Notes: a model not told the origin generated them from the letters alone. Positions 15,898 to 24,203 are shown, counted from the stretch's first letter. The stretch: 35,018 bases of DNA from Bacillota bacterium (GCA_023386815.1 JAEWIZ010000031.1:1-35018), one strand, 5' to 3'. Made by a program: numbers and translations.

Positions 15898-18321
15898 TCA
15901 CTCGATTAGGTCATCTAAGATAGACTGAACATTAACACTCCCGGATGCCTCGCTTCCTGTATTAGCTCCTTGATTATTCCCATTTCCTGGTGAAATAGTT
16001 GGAGTAGGTGTCTGTGTATTCTCTACCGGGATCTCTGGATCTGTTATCTCTCCATCCTCGTAACCATCTGTTCCATCATCCCAACTATCATCCCAACTAT
16101 CATCCCAACTATCATCCCAACCATCATCCTGTCCATTAGGGTTTTCGGTTTCATCTTCATACTCGGCATCCTGCGCTGCTTGCGTCAAGGCTGCTGATTC
16201 TGCAGCCTGAGTTAAAGCTGCCGCTGCCTCTTCCTTTTCTTTTTGCTCTTGTTCCTTTTTTTCCTGCTCCTTTCGTTCCTTCTCCTCCTGTTCCTTTTCT
16301 AGGATGGAACGCCAGTCATAGAATTCAAAGCTCTTATTCATTGATGATGTATGAATTTCATCCATATAATTATGCCAGATCCTTCCTGGATAGGAAGCAC
16401 CCTGCAAATCCGAGACAGTCTTTGGAATATCATAACCCACCCAAACACTGGTCGTATAATAAGGAGTGTATCCTACAAACCATCCATCTTTCCTGTCATT
16501 GGTCGTACCGGTTTTTCCGGCACTAATGGTATGGGAAAGACCCAAGCTTCTTGCTGTTCCGTTTTTAATAACTCCTGTCATGGCTTCTGTCATAACTCTA
16601 GCTGCATTCGTTTCATAGATCTGTTTTGTCTGAGTATCACCACCCACCAGCTCATGATCCTCTGGATCAGTTATTTTCACAATACAGGTAGGCTCCCTAT
16701 AAATACCATCATTCTCAAGCGTTGCAAAGCCAGCCGCCATCTCTACCGGGCTCACACCATTTGTTAAGCCTCCAAGAGAAGCAGCGGGAACATAATCTTT
16801 CTCGGTGATCTTGGAAAAGTTCATATCAAGCAGATAGGATAATCCCACCTTGGGTGTTAATTCCCCAAATAGCTTCCAGGCAATCGTATTAATGGAATTC
16901 TCAATTGCTTTTTGCAGTTTAATTTTTCCCAGGTAGGTGTTACCTGCATTTTTTGGTCCATCCTTTGTGTATTTATCAACAACCATGCTTGCCGGTGTAT
17001 AATTTCTTTCAAAAGAGGGGGTATATACAATCAAAGGCTTAATGGAACTACCCGGTTGACGATAGCTTTGATAAGCACGGTTTAAAGTTAATCCGCCCAA
17101 ATCCTGATCTCTGCCGCCGACAATAGCAACTACTTTTCCTGTATCATTATCGATGCTGACTGCTGCTCCCTGCATTTGGTATACACCCTCGTCATTGACC
17201 TCTGTGAATTTTTCTAACTCCTTATCCACAGCCTCCTGCAATAACTTTTGTTTTGTCATATCAATGGAGGTATAGATTCGGTAACCCTGACTGTATAATG
17301 CCTTTTGATGACTACTATACATTTCATCATAGGCCTCGTCATAAGCTGCTTCCTCTTCCTCACTATCAAAGTGGTACTTGAATTCAAAGCCATCCTTCTT
17401 CATTAATGCACGTATGGTGCAATAAAAGATGTAGGACTTTGCATAGCTGCTTTCCTCTATCTTAGGCTTACTCAAGGTTATCGTTTCCTTCTTCGCCTTT
17501 GTATAATCCGCCAGCTTTATTTTTCCATCCTCATACATCTGTTTTAAAACACGGTCACGACGTTTTAGGGTATTTTCCATCTTTGTAATCGGATTATATA
17601 GGTTAGGATTATTGGGAATGGCACATAAGAAAGCGATCTGTGACAAGCTAAGAGAAGCTGCATCCTTCCCGAAATAAGCTTGAGCCGCTGCCTGAATTCC
17701 ATAATGCCCATTCGCAAAATATATTTCATTCAAATAAAACTCCATGATCTGAGTTTTGGAATACTTTTTTTCCAGCTCCTGGGCAACAAAGATTTCCCCT
17801 ACTTTTCTTTCATAAGTAACTTGATTGGTAAGAAATACTCCTCTGGCTAGCTGCTGTGTTATGGTACTAGCTCCCTGAGTTATCTTTCCTTTATGCTTAA
17901 TCAAAGCAATGGCTGCCCTGACATTGGCAAAATAATCAACACCACTATGTTCAAAGAACTTTTTGTCTTCTGTAACAAGCATTGCATCAATAACATAGTC
18001 CGGAATCTCATTATAATCTAGATAATATACGTCCTTTTCCGCTTTTAAAGTTGCAATAACCTCTCCATTCGTATCATATATAATGCTCGTTTGAGCTGCT
18101 CGAAAGGTTTCTTCTGTAGACTCACTTACTTTTTGTTTTGCGTCCGCTTGTAGATTTAAGATGATTTTTCCGTATGCAATATAAAAATAGAAAATTCCTA
18201 CCGCAATCAATAATAAAATTGACAATACCGTAATCTGTATCGTTAGCTTTACGCGATGCTTTAATTTCCTATTTTTCTTTTTACTGCTTCCAGATTTTTG
18301 ATTTGTTGTATTTGTGGACAT
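15898..18321 (-). CDS. Class A penicillin-binding protein (PBP1A-like)
   Basis: Bifunctional peptidoglycan synthase: glycan polymerisation and peptide cross-linking outside the membrane. The start at 18321 has GGAGGT 6 nt upstream; the frame's earlier ATG overlaps the upstream gene and lacks a site. The 807 aa show a basic cytoplasmic N-terminus and one transmembrane helix (about 30-55). The GT51 domain contains catalytic Glu118 in EDKKFFEHSG, GASTITQQLARG and the YLNEIYFANGHYGIQAAA block. The transpeptidase domain has nucleophile Ser425 (SSIK), an S-x-N in ENSINT, and KTGT at 603-606. A charged Glu/Lys/Gln stretch, a four-fold WDD-S repeat and a Pro/Thr/Ser tail form a long disordered C-terminus. 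It lies 31 bp after the yhaN-like gene, probably in one operon. Confidence 0.94.
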   Translation of the reverse strand: MSTNTTNQKSGSSKKKNRKLKHRVKLTIQITVLSILLLIAVGIFYFYIAYGKIILNLQADAKQKVSESTEETFRAAQTSIIYDTNGEVIATLKAEKDVYYLDYNEIPDYVIDAMLVTEDKKFFEHSGVDYFANVRAAIALIKHKGKITQGASTITQQLARGVFLTNQVTYERKVGEIFVAQELEKKYSKTQIMEFYLNEIYFANGHYGIQAAAQAYFGKDAASLSLSQIAFLCAIPNNPNLYNPITKMENTLKRRDRVLKQMYEDGKIKLADYTKAKKETITLSKPKIEESSYAKSYIFYCTIRALMKKDGFEFKYHFDSEEEEAAYDEAYDEMYSSHQKALYSQGYRIYTSIDMTKQKLLQEAVDKELEKFTEVNDEGVYQMQGAAVSIDNDTGKVVAIVGGRDQDLGGLTLNRAYQSYRQPGSSIKPLIVYTPSFERNYTPASMVVDKYTKDGPKNAGNTYLGKIKLQKAIENSINTIAWKLFGELTPKVGLSYLLDMNFSKITEKDYVPAASLGGLTNGVSPVEMAAGFATLENDGIYREPTCIVKITDPEDHELVGGDTQTKQIYETNAARVMTEAMTGVIKNGTARSLGLSHTISAGKTGTTNDRKDGWFVGYTPYYTTSVWVGYDIPKTVSDLQGASYPGRIWHNYMDEIHTSSMNKSFEFYDWRSILEKEQEEKERKEQEKKEQEQKEKEEAAAALTQAAESAALTQAAQDAEYEDETENPNGQDDGWDDSWDDSWDDSWDDGTDGYEDGEITDPEIPVENTQTPTPTISPGNGNNQGANTGSEASGSVNVQSILDDLIE
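16074..16129. repeat. 12-bp in-frame repeats in the PBP tail
   Basis: Four or so copies of a 12-bp unit (ATCATCCCAACT) encode a W-D-D-S unit on the minus strand. The copies are nearly identical, so unit number may vary by slippage. Confidence 0.85.
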
Positions 18322-18352
18322 AATTACCTCCATGCGCCTTATCAGGCATTCG

Positions 18353-20458
18353 TCACTTTGAAAGGTCAACTAGATGATAGGTTATTCCAAGCTCCTGTAG
18401 CAGAGCTTCCTCCCTTTTGTGACATGTAAATAATATAATTTGTTTCCGTTTTGATAAACTTACCAGGGCTGCTTTCAATCTGGGCTCATCATATAAGGCA
18501 AAGTTGTCATCAAAAATGAATGGAGCTTGATCCCTTCCAATCAGAAGATCTGCCACAGCAAGTCTTAAGGCAAGATAGATCTGATCTATTGTTCCTGCAC
18601 TTAATTTATCCAGTAATATATAAGACCCCTTCCACCCAACCTTAATATTTAGTTTTTCATCTATCTTCAAATCCTTGTATTTATCCTTCGTTACTTCGTA
18701 AATAATCTCTGAAACAGCCTTGTTTAACTGTTGTCCGAAAGAATCATGGATATCGCTTGCCAGCTCCTTAATCGTTGTTAATGCCAGCTTTATCGCTTCC
18801 AGTTCCAAGCTGTCCTCCTGATACTTCTTCTTTAATTCCTCGTAGGTTTCTTTGTTTTTAAGAAGCTGCTCTTCATTTTCTTCCAGAGAGGAAATTTCCC
18901 AACGTAGCTTCTCCATTCGCAGCCTACATTCTTCCAGCTCTTTGTCACTTTCCTTTGCCTTGCTTACGGATTCTTGGCGTCTACGTGCTATCTCATCCTG
19001 TAGCCTTTGTATGGAATCGTTATTTAATTCATCCTCCTCGAGAAAATATTGGATGTATTTCATGATAGTCTCATAAAGAACATCTCTATCATCTTCAAGC
19101 TCCTGAATACGCTGTACTAATTCTTCTTTTTGCTGAGTAGCATGCTCTCTGTTCATATGATTCATCCGGTTTTTCTCCTGCTTTTGAAACAGCTCCTCCG
19201 GTTGATTCATCTGGTATTTCAATAATAGTTTTTGAATATCTTCTTCAAGTTCGCTTCTCTGCTCATTGTATTCCTCTTCCTTTTGACGAAAGTTAAGTCC
19301 CTTTCGTTCCATGGATCTACCCATAATGATATATATTACAATACCCAGGCTAATAGTAGCTGTGATTAGTATAAAACTAGACATCTGAGATCCCAGGGCT
19401 ATAAGTATCAGCAAACTTAATAATACAATTGGACTCAGACTTATTATTTGTCTTTTTCTTAAACCCTTATAAAACTCCTCTTTTTTTAGCCTTAACTCAA
19501 GCTCGCAATGTTCTAAATCGTTCCGTTTACGTTGATCCTGCTCTAATCTTTTTATATCATCCTGGAACTCGCCGTAGCCCCTTTCACTTAGCTCATTTTG
19601 ATCCATCTTACTTTTTAATGCTTCCTGCTGATATTCCAGCTGCTGCAGTTGAACAGATATCCTCTGAAAGGAATGGTACTTTTCTATAATCGCGGGAAGT
19701 TGCAGGATTCGATGCTGCTCCTCATGAGTACTTGCAGTATCTAATCTATTCTTCTTTGCTTTTAACTCATGTTCCTTTTCTTCTAGTTCCCTTAACTGAA
19801 ACGCTAGTTGATCCAATCTTTCTTCATCTTTTAAACCAACGTCTATGGATGCCTGAACTTTTTTCATCTCTTCCAGGGTCTGGCTGGTATCGTGCAGCTT
19901 TCGTTGCTCTGTCAGTAACCAGACTGCTTTTGCAACATCTACCTCCTGGCTTTTGGCAAGAGAAAGGTTCGCAATATAGTTTTGCACCTGTGCTGCCAGT
20001 TCTGTGTCTGTAGAAGCTTTTAATTGTTCTATGCTAATCGTATTTTTATAGGTTGTCTCTGTAAGTCCTGGAACCAGGTCACAAATTGACCCTCCCTCCA
20101 ACTTCACCTCTCGACCTGTGGCAAGATCAATGATTGAAAAACTCTTATCATTTGCATGGAAGCTTCTCCTGAGCTGATAAACTCGACCCTCTAACTCCAG
20201 CTCCAAACTCCCGCTATAGGCTCCGGGATATTCCCAGGGAAGATATCTATGATATATGTCCTCTTTTGTGGCGGCACCTCTTCCTCTCATACGATCTATT
20301 CCAAAGAACATGCCTCTGATAAAAGTATGAATGGTTGATTTACCCGCTTCATTTTCTCCATAAATTAGGTTAATACCGGGCTTTAGCTCAATCTCTTTCT
20401 TTTGAAACCGGCCAAAGTAATTTAATTTTAACCTTCTTAATAGCATTGTATTTACCAT
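18353..20458 (-). CDS. YhaN-like SbcC/Rad50-type ATPase with membrane segments
   Basis: A 701-aa SMC-like ATPase, the partner of the adjacent SbcD/YhaO-type nuclease in DNA-end processing. Walker A is YGENEAGKST (Lys40). Long coiled coils fill about 190-335 and 385-590. Two hydrophobic segments (about 336-380, around SPIVLLSLLILIALG and FILITATISLGIVIYIIMG) interrupt them; YhaN-type proteins are known to carry such segments, unlike SbcC. The ABC signature is KLSAGTIDQIYLALRLA (near 615) and Walker B is FIFDDNFALYDE (near 642). The start is uncertain: ATG at 20458 has AAAGG very close, while the ATG at 20446 is better spaced. It is 51 bp after the nuclease gene. Confidence 0.85.
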   Translation of the reverse strand: MVNTMLLRRLKLNYFGRFQKKEIELKPGINLIYGENEAGKSTIHTFIRGMFFGIDRMRGRGAATKEDIYHRYLPWEYPGAYSGSLELELEGRVYQLRRSFHANDKSFSIIDLATGREVKLEGGSICDLVPGLTETTYKNTISIEQLKASTDTELAAQVQNYIANLSLAKSQEVDVAKAVWLLTEQRKLHDTSQTLEEMKKVQASIDVGLKDEERLDQLAFQLRELEEKEHELKAKKNRLDTASTHEEQHRILQLPAIIEKYHSFQRISVQLQQLEYQQEALKSKMDQNELSERGYGEFQDDIKRLEQDQRKRNDLEHCELELRLKKEEFYKGLRKRQIISLSPIVLLSLLILIALGSQMSSFILITATISLGIVIYIIMGRSMERKGLNFRQKEEEYNEQRSELEEDIQKLLLKYQMNQPEELFQKQEKNRMNHMNREHATQQKEELVQRIQELEDDRDVLYETIMKYIQYFLEEDELNNDSIQRLQDEIARRRQESVSKAKESDKELEECRLRMEKLRWEISSLEENEEQLLKNKETYEELKKKYQEDSLELEAIKLALTTIKELASDIHDSFGQQLNKAVSEIIYEVTKDKYKDLKIDEKLNIKVGWKGSYILLDKLSAGTIDQIYLALRLAVADLLIGRDQAPFIFDDNFALYDEPRLKAALVSLSKRKQIILFTCHKREEALLQELGITYHLVDLSK

Positions 20459-20509
20459 TACCTTTCATATTCCTATTAATGATCATTTGACGGCTAGGGT
20501 CACTGGCCA

Positions 20510-21577
20510 CTAATTCCTGGAACCAAGTAGTGCCTCTATTCCATAATAAAGCGCTTTCTTTGCTATCTCATCCTTCTCTGCACCTTCCAGGATTCTTTGA
20601 ACAAAAATACCAATCAGATTACCCTCATTTTCCCGTGAAAGAGCTTCAAAGTCATAATCCGGAACGGAGAAATCCTCCACCTCCAGGACATTTCCCAGCG
20701 GTATTAGCGCTTCTTTCTCAAAATGTATTAATTCATCCCTTAGTCCTTGAATACGAAAGGAATAGATGTGTTGTTCTCCAAGTGTTTCAATCACTGCCTT
20801 TGCCTGATCCCTTAGAGATCCATTGGTTGTATCCTTCGTAACATTTAAATCCACCCGTTTATATTCTCTTATGGCATTGTTAACAAAGCGGATTGTAGTC
20901 TTATTACTGCCCTCTTCATCCTTCGTAATTTCACCGAGAATATAGCCTCGTTCTCCAATTTCATTTTTATCTATAGGTTCAAGGGAGCCTGAATATGCCA
21001 TTTTCTCGTATATTATCTCCGGCTTATGAATATGTCCAAGGGCAATATAATCAAAACCAGCATCCATCATTTTTCTGCGGTTCATTGGAATATCCCTCTC
21101 ATCCCCTCCATGGGCAAGTAAGATATTTATTTGGTTATTCTGCTTTGGCATTGCTTCATCATACCTGGCCTGAGTAATATCTCGATTACAATAGCTAAAT
21201 CCGTAGACGCTTGTCTGGAATTCGGGAAATTCAAAGGCAGAATATTCTTCATCAGGAAACATATGAACCTTTTCATTCCATGGAAAGCCTTGATAATGAG
21301 AACGAGCTGCGATATAGTCGTGGTTACCTGCCATTAAAACCACCTGGGTGTTTTTTAATTTTCCAAAAAGGTAATTCACTTCTTTCAATTCTCGTATCAG
21401 AGGTTGCTTATGAAACATATCACCGGCAATAAGCAGCAGCTCAACCTCTTCTTCGTTGCAGGTATCTATGATCTTTTGGAAGCTATTCCATATCTCCTTT
21501 TCCCTGAGTGTTCCCCAGGGCTTTCCGGAATCCGGAACAGCTCCCAGATGTATATCTGCGATATGTATGAATCTCAT
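20510..21577 (-). CDS. YhaO-like metallophosphoesterase nuclease (SbcD family)
   Basis: Predicted Mn-dependent DNA exonuclease subunit pairing with the downstream ATPase. The 355-aa protein carries all five calcineurin-type motifs: ADIHLG (Asp8, His10), GDMFH (Asp53), GNHD (Asn85, His86), LLAHGG and LGHIH. The SbcD motif is normally GDxFD; here it is GDMFH. The C-terminal third is the capping region. The ATG at 21577 is preceded by GAAGGAGG. A strong promoter lies at 21667-21695. The YhaO-YhaN-PBP order would link end-processing factors with a wall synthase on one transcript; the functional meaning of that is unknown. Confidence 0.9.
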   Translation of the reverse strand: MRFIHIADIHLGAVPDSGKPWGTLREKEIWNSFQKIIDTCNEEEVELLLIAGDMFHKQPLIRELKEVNYLFGKLKNTQVVLMAGNHDYIAARSHYQGFPWNEKVHMFPDEEYSAFEFPEFQTSVYGFSYCNRDITQARYDEAMPKQNNQINILLAHGGDERDIPMNRRKMMDAGFDYIALGHIHKPEIIYEKMAYSGSLEPIDKNEIGERGYILGEITKDEEGSNKTTIRFVNNAIREYKRVDLNVTKDTTNGSLRDQAKAVIETLGEQHIYSFRIQGLRDELIHFEKEALIPLGNVLEVEDFSVPDYDFEALSRENEGNLIGIFVQRILEGAEKDEIAKKALYYGIEALLGSRN

Positions 21578-21666
21578 ACTTCCTCCTTCTTATTAAAGAT
21601 AGATAAGTAATTACATAACAGCACGGTTTTTATAAACAGATCCGAATATCCTCTATTTATCTGAAC

Positions 21667-21695
21667 ATTATAACCAAAATTTATTCTTTCTGCAA
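21667..21695 (-). promoter_or_regulatory. Sigma-A promoter for the yhaO-yhaN-PBP operon
   Basis: On the minus strand, -35 TTGCAG (21695-21690) and -10 TATAAT (21672-21667) have a 17-bp spacer. Transcription would begin about 85 nt before the nuclease ATG. Confidence 0.7.
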
Positions 21696-21838
21696 TACAT
21701 ACGTCCGAACATTTATTCTGGTTCCTTTTTACCATCTGGATCTCCATAATGGGAGTAGTTAAATTCTAGTGTTGCTTTATTTCATCCTCGATTATTTATG
21801 CAGTACTGAAAAATAATTTTATTTTTTAGAAAATTAGA

Positions 21839-21867
21839 TTGACAAATTTAACAAAGGGTAATATATT
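21839..21867 (+). promoter_or_regulatory. Sigma-A promoter for the marR operon
   Basis: A perfect -35 TTGACA (21839-21844), 17-bp spacer and -10 TATATT (21862-21867). The -10 lies inside the first palindromic operator, which suggests repression by steric block. Confidence 0.75.
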
Positions 21868-21892
21868 ACATAATATAAGGTAATATATTACC
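21858..21892. promoter_or_regulatory. Two palindromic operators upstream of marR
   Basis: GTAATATATTAC (21858-21869) and GGTAATATATTACC (21879-21892) are perfect palindromes sharing the same 12-bp core, with centres 22 bp apart, about two helical turns. The first covers the -10 box and the second covers the transcription start and early leader. MarR-family dimers bind palindromes and commonly autoregulate, so the adjacent MarR protein is the likely ligand (inference). Confidence 0.7.
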
Positions 21893-21914
21893 TATCTGAT
21901 TGGAGGATATTCTA

Positions 21915-22382
21915 ATGAAGCTGGATACGCAAGGTGCGGATGATCCGCATATAATATTTGCTTTAATATTTATGCTATCAAATCAGCTGCAAACCATTGG
22001 TGATTCCTTTTTTGAGGAGGTATCTACGAAGCAGTGGTTTGTCTTGCTTGTTCTTGGAATTATGGAAGGCTACGCCCCCACCCTATCCGAGTTGGCAGAA
22101 GGGGTTGGCAGCTCCCACCAGAATGTAAAACAATTAGTACTAAAGCTGGAACAAAAGGGATATGTTGAAATATCCAAGGATGAAGCCGATGCCAGGAGAC
22201 TTAGAATTAAGCCTACTCCAAAGTGCAATGAATTCAGTGCAGCATATGACGAAAAAAGCCGCATCTTCATGGATCAATTATTCAGTAATTTTTCAAAAGA
22301 TGATTTGGCTGCTACAAAAAGAGTATTATTTTCTATGAGGGATGTTTTAGAAGGGATGGGAAAGAATTATGTTAAAGAATGA
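21915..22382 (+). CDS. MarR family transcriptional regulator
   Basis: A 155-aa winged-helix repressor-type protein. The ATG at 21915 has GGAGG 8 nt upstream; the frame also opens at a TTG at 21900 that overlaps that site. The DNA-binding region is about residues 55-105, with TLSELAEGVGSSHQNVKQLV as recognition-helix area and a wing ending DEADARRLRIKPT, the usual MarR D-x-R-x-x-R pattern. Its stop overlaps the flavodoxin gene by 14 nt, so they are translationally coupled. It probably senses an oxidant, phenolic or drug and controls its own operon through the two palindromes upstream. The inducer is unknown. Confidence 0.9.
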   Translation: MKLDTQGADDPHIIFALIFMLSNQLQTIGDSFFEEVSTKQWFVLLVLGIMEGYAPTLSELAEGVGSSHQNVKQLVLKLEQKGYVEISKDEADARRLRIKPTPKCNEFSAAYDEKSRIFMDQLFSNFSKDDLAATKRVLFSMRDVLEGMGKNYVKE

Positions 22383-22911
22383 AAAAATTGCTGTGGTATA
22401 TCGCTCTGGTTCGGGTTTTACAAAGAATTATGCCACTTGGCTTGCCAAAGAATTACACTGTGACCTGCTCCCAGGCAAGACCACAAAGGTATCAGATTTA
22501 CTTACGTATGATACCATAATTTATGGAGGAGGCCTTTATGCCATAGGCATCAACGGCTTTAATCTGATTAAGAAAAACTACGAGCTACTTAAAGATAAGC
22601 ACCTTATTGTATTCGCAGTTGGCGCTTCCCCCGTACGAGAAGATACGATTCAAGCTGTTCGCAGTGCTAACATCCCTGAGGAAATGAGTCATAACATTCA
22701 ATTCTACTATCTCCGGGGCGGTTTTGATTACAATAAATTAAGTCCATTGAATAAGGTGCTTATGACCTTGAAAAAAAAGCAGTTAATGAAGATGGAGAAT
22801 CCGGATGCAGATGCCAAAGGGATGCTTCAGAGCTACGACCACCCGCTTGACTTTACCAATAAGAAAAATCTTCGACCAATCCTAGAAAGTTTGGGGCAGT
22901 CGTATGAGTAA
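22369..22911 (+). CDS. Flavodoxin-domain protein
   Basis: A 180-aa flavodoxin-like protein of the type sometimes annotated as flavodoxin domain or HemG-like. The N-terminus KIAVVYRSGSGFTKNYATWLA resembles the FMN phosphate-binding loop, and YGGGLYAIGINGF is the second flavin-contact block. There is no signal peptide, so it is cytoplasmic. The ATG overlaps the marR end by 14 nt and its own end overlaps the next gene by 8 nt, giving a tight three-gene operon. Together with the FMN-binding membrane protein it suggests a small electron-transfer or flavin-handling module; the redox partner is unknown. A protoporphyrinogen oxidase role is not supported by neighbouring haem genes. Confidence 0.82.
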   Translation: MLKNEKIAVVYRSGSGFTKNYATWLAKELHCDLLPGKTTKVSDLLTYDTIIYGGGLYAIGINGFNLIKKNYELLKDKHLIVFAVGASPVREDTIQAVRSANIPEEMSHNIQFYYLRGGFDYNKLSPLNKVLMTLKKKQLMKMENPDADAKGMLQSYDHPLDFTNKKNLRPILESLGQSYE

Positions 22912-23296
22912 GTTAAAAAGATCTCTCATTTTCATTATCCTTATTCTTTTTATTGTTATAGTTATTTGTCTCGTTGGCTACAATCAAATGAAGAAAAGCA
23001 TGAAATCCTATGAAAGTTTTTCTTTTGGTGGTCTTGATCTTACCCAGGTGGAGGATGGTACCTATACCGGAAGCGAAGATGGCGGCATTGTCAAAGCAAC
23101 TGTTGATGTTACCGTAAAGAATCATGCGATTACTAAAGTGGTTATTCTATCTCACGAATGTGGAAAAGGAAAGCCTGCTGAGATAATAGTAAATGATATT
23201 GTTGCCAAAAACACCTTGGAGATTGATACGATCAGTGGCGCCACCTACTCCAGTAATGTACTCAGAGCAGCCGTGTATCATGCCTTAACCAAGTGA
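22904..23296 (+). CDS. Membrane-anchored FMN-binding domain protein
   Basis: A 130-aa protein with a short basic N-terminus, one transmembrane helix (about 8-26) and an extracytoplasmic FMN_bind domain. The domain begins at DGTYTGSEDGG and ends with SGATYSS; in NqrC/RnfG-type proteins the Thr of this motif (here Thr114) is covalently flavinylated by ApbE. No apbE gene is in the window. Its start overlaps the flavodoxin gene by 8 nt, and a strong terminator follows. It is likely a surface electron carrier acting with the cytoplasmic flavodoxin, under control of the MarR protein (inference). Confidence 0.88.
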   Translation: MSKLKRSLIFIILILFIVIVICLVGYNQMKKSMKSYESFSFGGLDLTQVEDGTYTGSEDGGIVKATVDVTVKNHAITKVVILSHECGKGKPAEIIVNDIVAKNTLEIDTISGATYSSNVLRAAVYHALTK

Positions 23297-23345
23297 AAAT
23301 ATATTTTTTGATGCCAAGTTCATAAAACTTTGTTACTATGCTCAC

Positions 23346-23392
23346 AAAAAAGGAAGGACTTCGTAATATACCTGATAGTCCTTCCTTTTTTT
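23346..23392. terminator. Bidirectional terminator after the FMN-binding gene
   Basis: The 15-bp stem AAAAAAGGAAGGACT/AGTCCTTCCTTTTTT (23346-23360 and 23377-23391) with A-run and T-run flanks ends the marR operon on the plus strand and may end the holin gene on the minus strand. Confidence 0.9.
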
Positions 23393-23483
23393 CATATGAT
23401 ATAAAACATCTGATAATTGCTGTTATCTGTACACCTCCATCAAATACACTCTTTCGTTTCATTATTATTAGAAGCTCTTTTGA

Positions 23484-23777
23484 TCACGTGTTTATTACGT
23501 CGTCAAGAGGTGACTCGCCTTCACTCTTTTTTCCGGTGATATTCGTAATCATTTCATATGTCCCCGTACTTGCCAGACCGCTCGCTAAACCTCCAAGCAA
23601 AACATCCGGATTAAATATCCACCCGCTAATCCATACATTAAGAATTGTACCAACGATTGCCATGATAAGCGGTATGTATTTATTTGGAATCATTGTAATA
23701 CTATGCTTTATGATATATCCCAAGCATAGGCAAATTGCTAATACTATAATTACCACGTATTGCGATATAATTTCCAC
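23484..23777 (-). CDS. Orphan phage-type holin
   Basis: A 97-aa small membrane protein resembling the phage holin family Phage_holin_5_2/Hol118 type. It has hydrophobic segments at about 6-24 and 33-52, a third weaker one at 57-75 (DVLLGGLASGLASTGTYEMI), and a charged C-terminal tail with KKSEGESPLDD. The start is GTG at 23777 with AAAGGAG 8 nt upstream. No endolysin, portal, tail or integrase gene is nearby, so this is not part of a visible prophage. Stand-alone holins in clostridia can export proteins or act in cell lysis, but its role here is unknown. Confidence 0.72.
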   Translation of the reverse strand: MEIISQYVVIIVLAICLCLGYIIKHSITMIPNKYIPLIMAIVGTILNVWISGWIFNPDVLLGGLASGLASTGTYEMITNITGKKSEGESPLDDVINT

Positions 23778-24010
23778 TTAATCTTCTCCTTTCCATTCCT
23801 TGCTCCACTTGTCCATCCGATGTATTATTCTTTGTCCAATATAATAATATGATCCAAGCTCTATCTTCATTCTATATTAATTTAAAATAAAGTCAGTTTA
23901 TTTTATTATTATAATTCAGACACAGTTTCTTCACTTTTTCTGCATAGTTTAGTCACAATTTATGGTTATACTTAGAGCATAAGATGAAGCAAGAAATTAG
24001 TAACATCTTT

Positions 24011-24103
24011 TTAAATTGGTTGACATGATAAAGAAGCCACCACCGCTCCTGTGGTGACTGGCTTCGACAAGCTAATAAGTAAAATTAACATAGATTTTTT
24101 CAT
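24011..24103 (-). CDS. Possible 30-aa small ORF
   Basis: A minus-strand frame reads MKKSMLILLIS then LSKPVTTGAVVASLSCQPI, preceded by a strong GAGGGGGAG site at 5-nt spacing. The lysine start plus hydrophobic stretch looks like a small secreted or membrane peptide. Against this, its middle contains an imperfect hairpin (24033-24065, GAAGCC/GGCTTC ends), which could instead mean a structured RNA. Cyclic-lactone (AgrD-like) identity is not supported: there is no C-x-W/F-x-x-x-P tail and no agrB nearby. Confidence 0.25.
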   Translation of the reverse strand: MKKSMLILLISLSKPVTTGAVVASLSCQPI

Positions 24104-24120
24104 AACTCCCCCTCTTGTAT

Positions 24121-24162
24121 GGATGCGTCACAAATTAACTTTTGTTAATATGTGGCGCATCC
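24121..24162. other. Long hairpin downstream of the CsxC-like gene
   Basis: GGATGCGTCACA (24121-24132) pairs with TGTGGCGCATCC (24151-24162), 11 of 12, with an inner TTAAC/GTTAA stem. It sits 42 bp past the CsxC-like stop on the minus strand but has no T-run on either side. It may stabilise the mRNA 3' end or be a weak terminator. The rest of 23778-24010 is AT-rich with no gene that I can support. Confidence 0.4.
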
Positions 24163-24203
24163 CCCTTTGTTTAACTATCGTAAGGCTTTATGATCTTTAT
24201 TTC

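Noticed and set aside
16351..16767. 138-codon open frame on the plus strand opposite the PBP gene
   Set aside because: Antisense to the transpeptidase domain including the KTG motif; a shadow of the real gene.
17222..17230. Isolated perfect DnaA box
   Set aside because: A single TTATCCACA inside the PBP coding sequence with no neighbours; probably chance.
24011..24103. AgrD-type cyclic-lactone signal peptide
   Set aside because: The C-terminus lacks the expected Cys-aromatic-Pro pattern and no agrB or sensor kinase gene is nearby.
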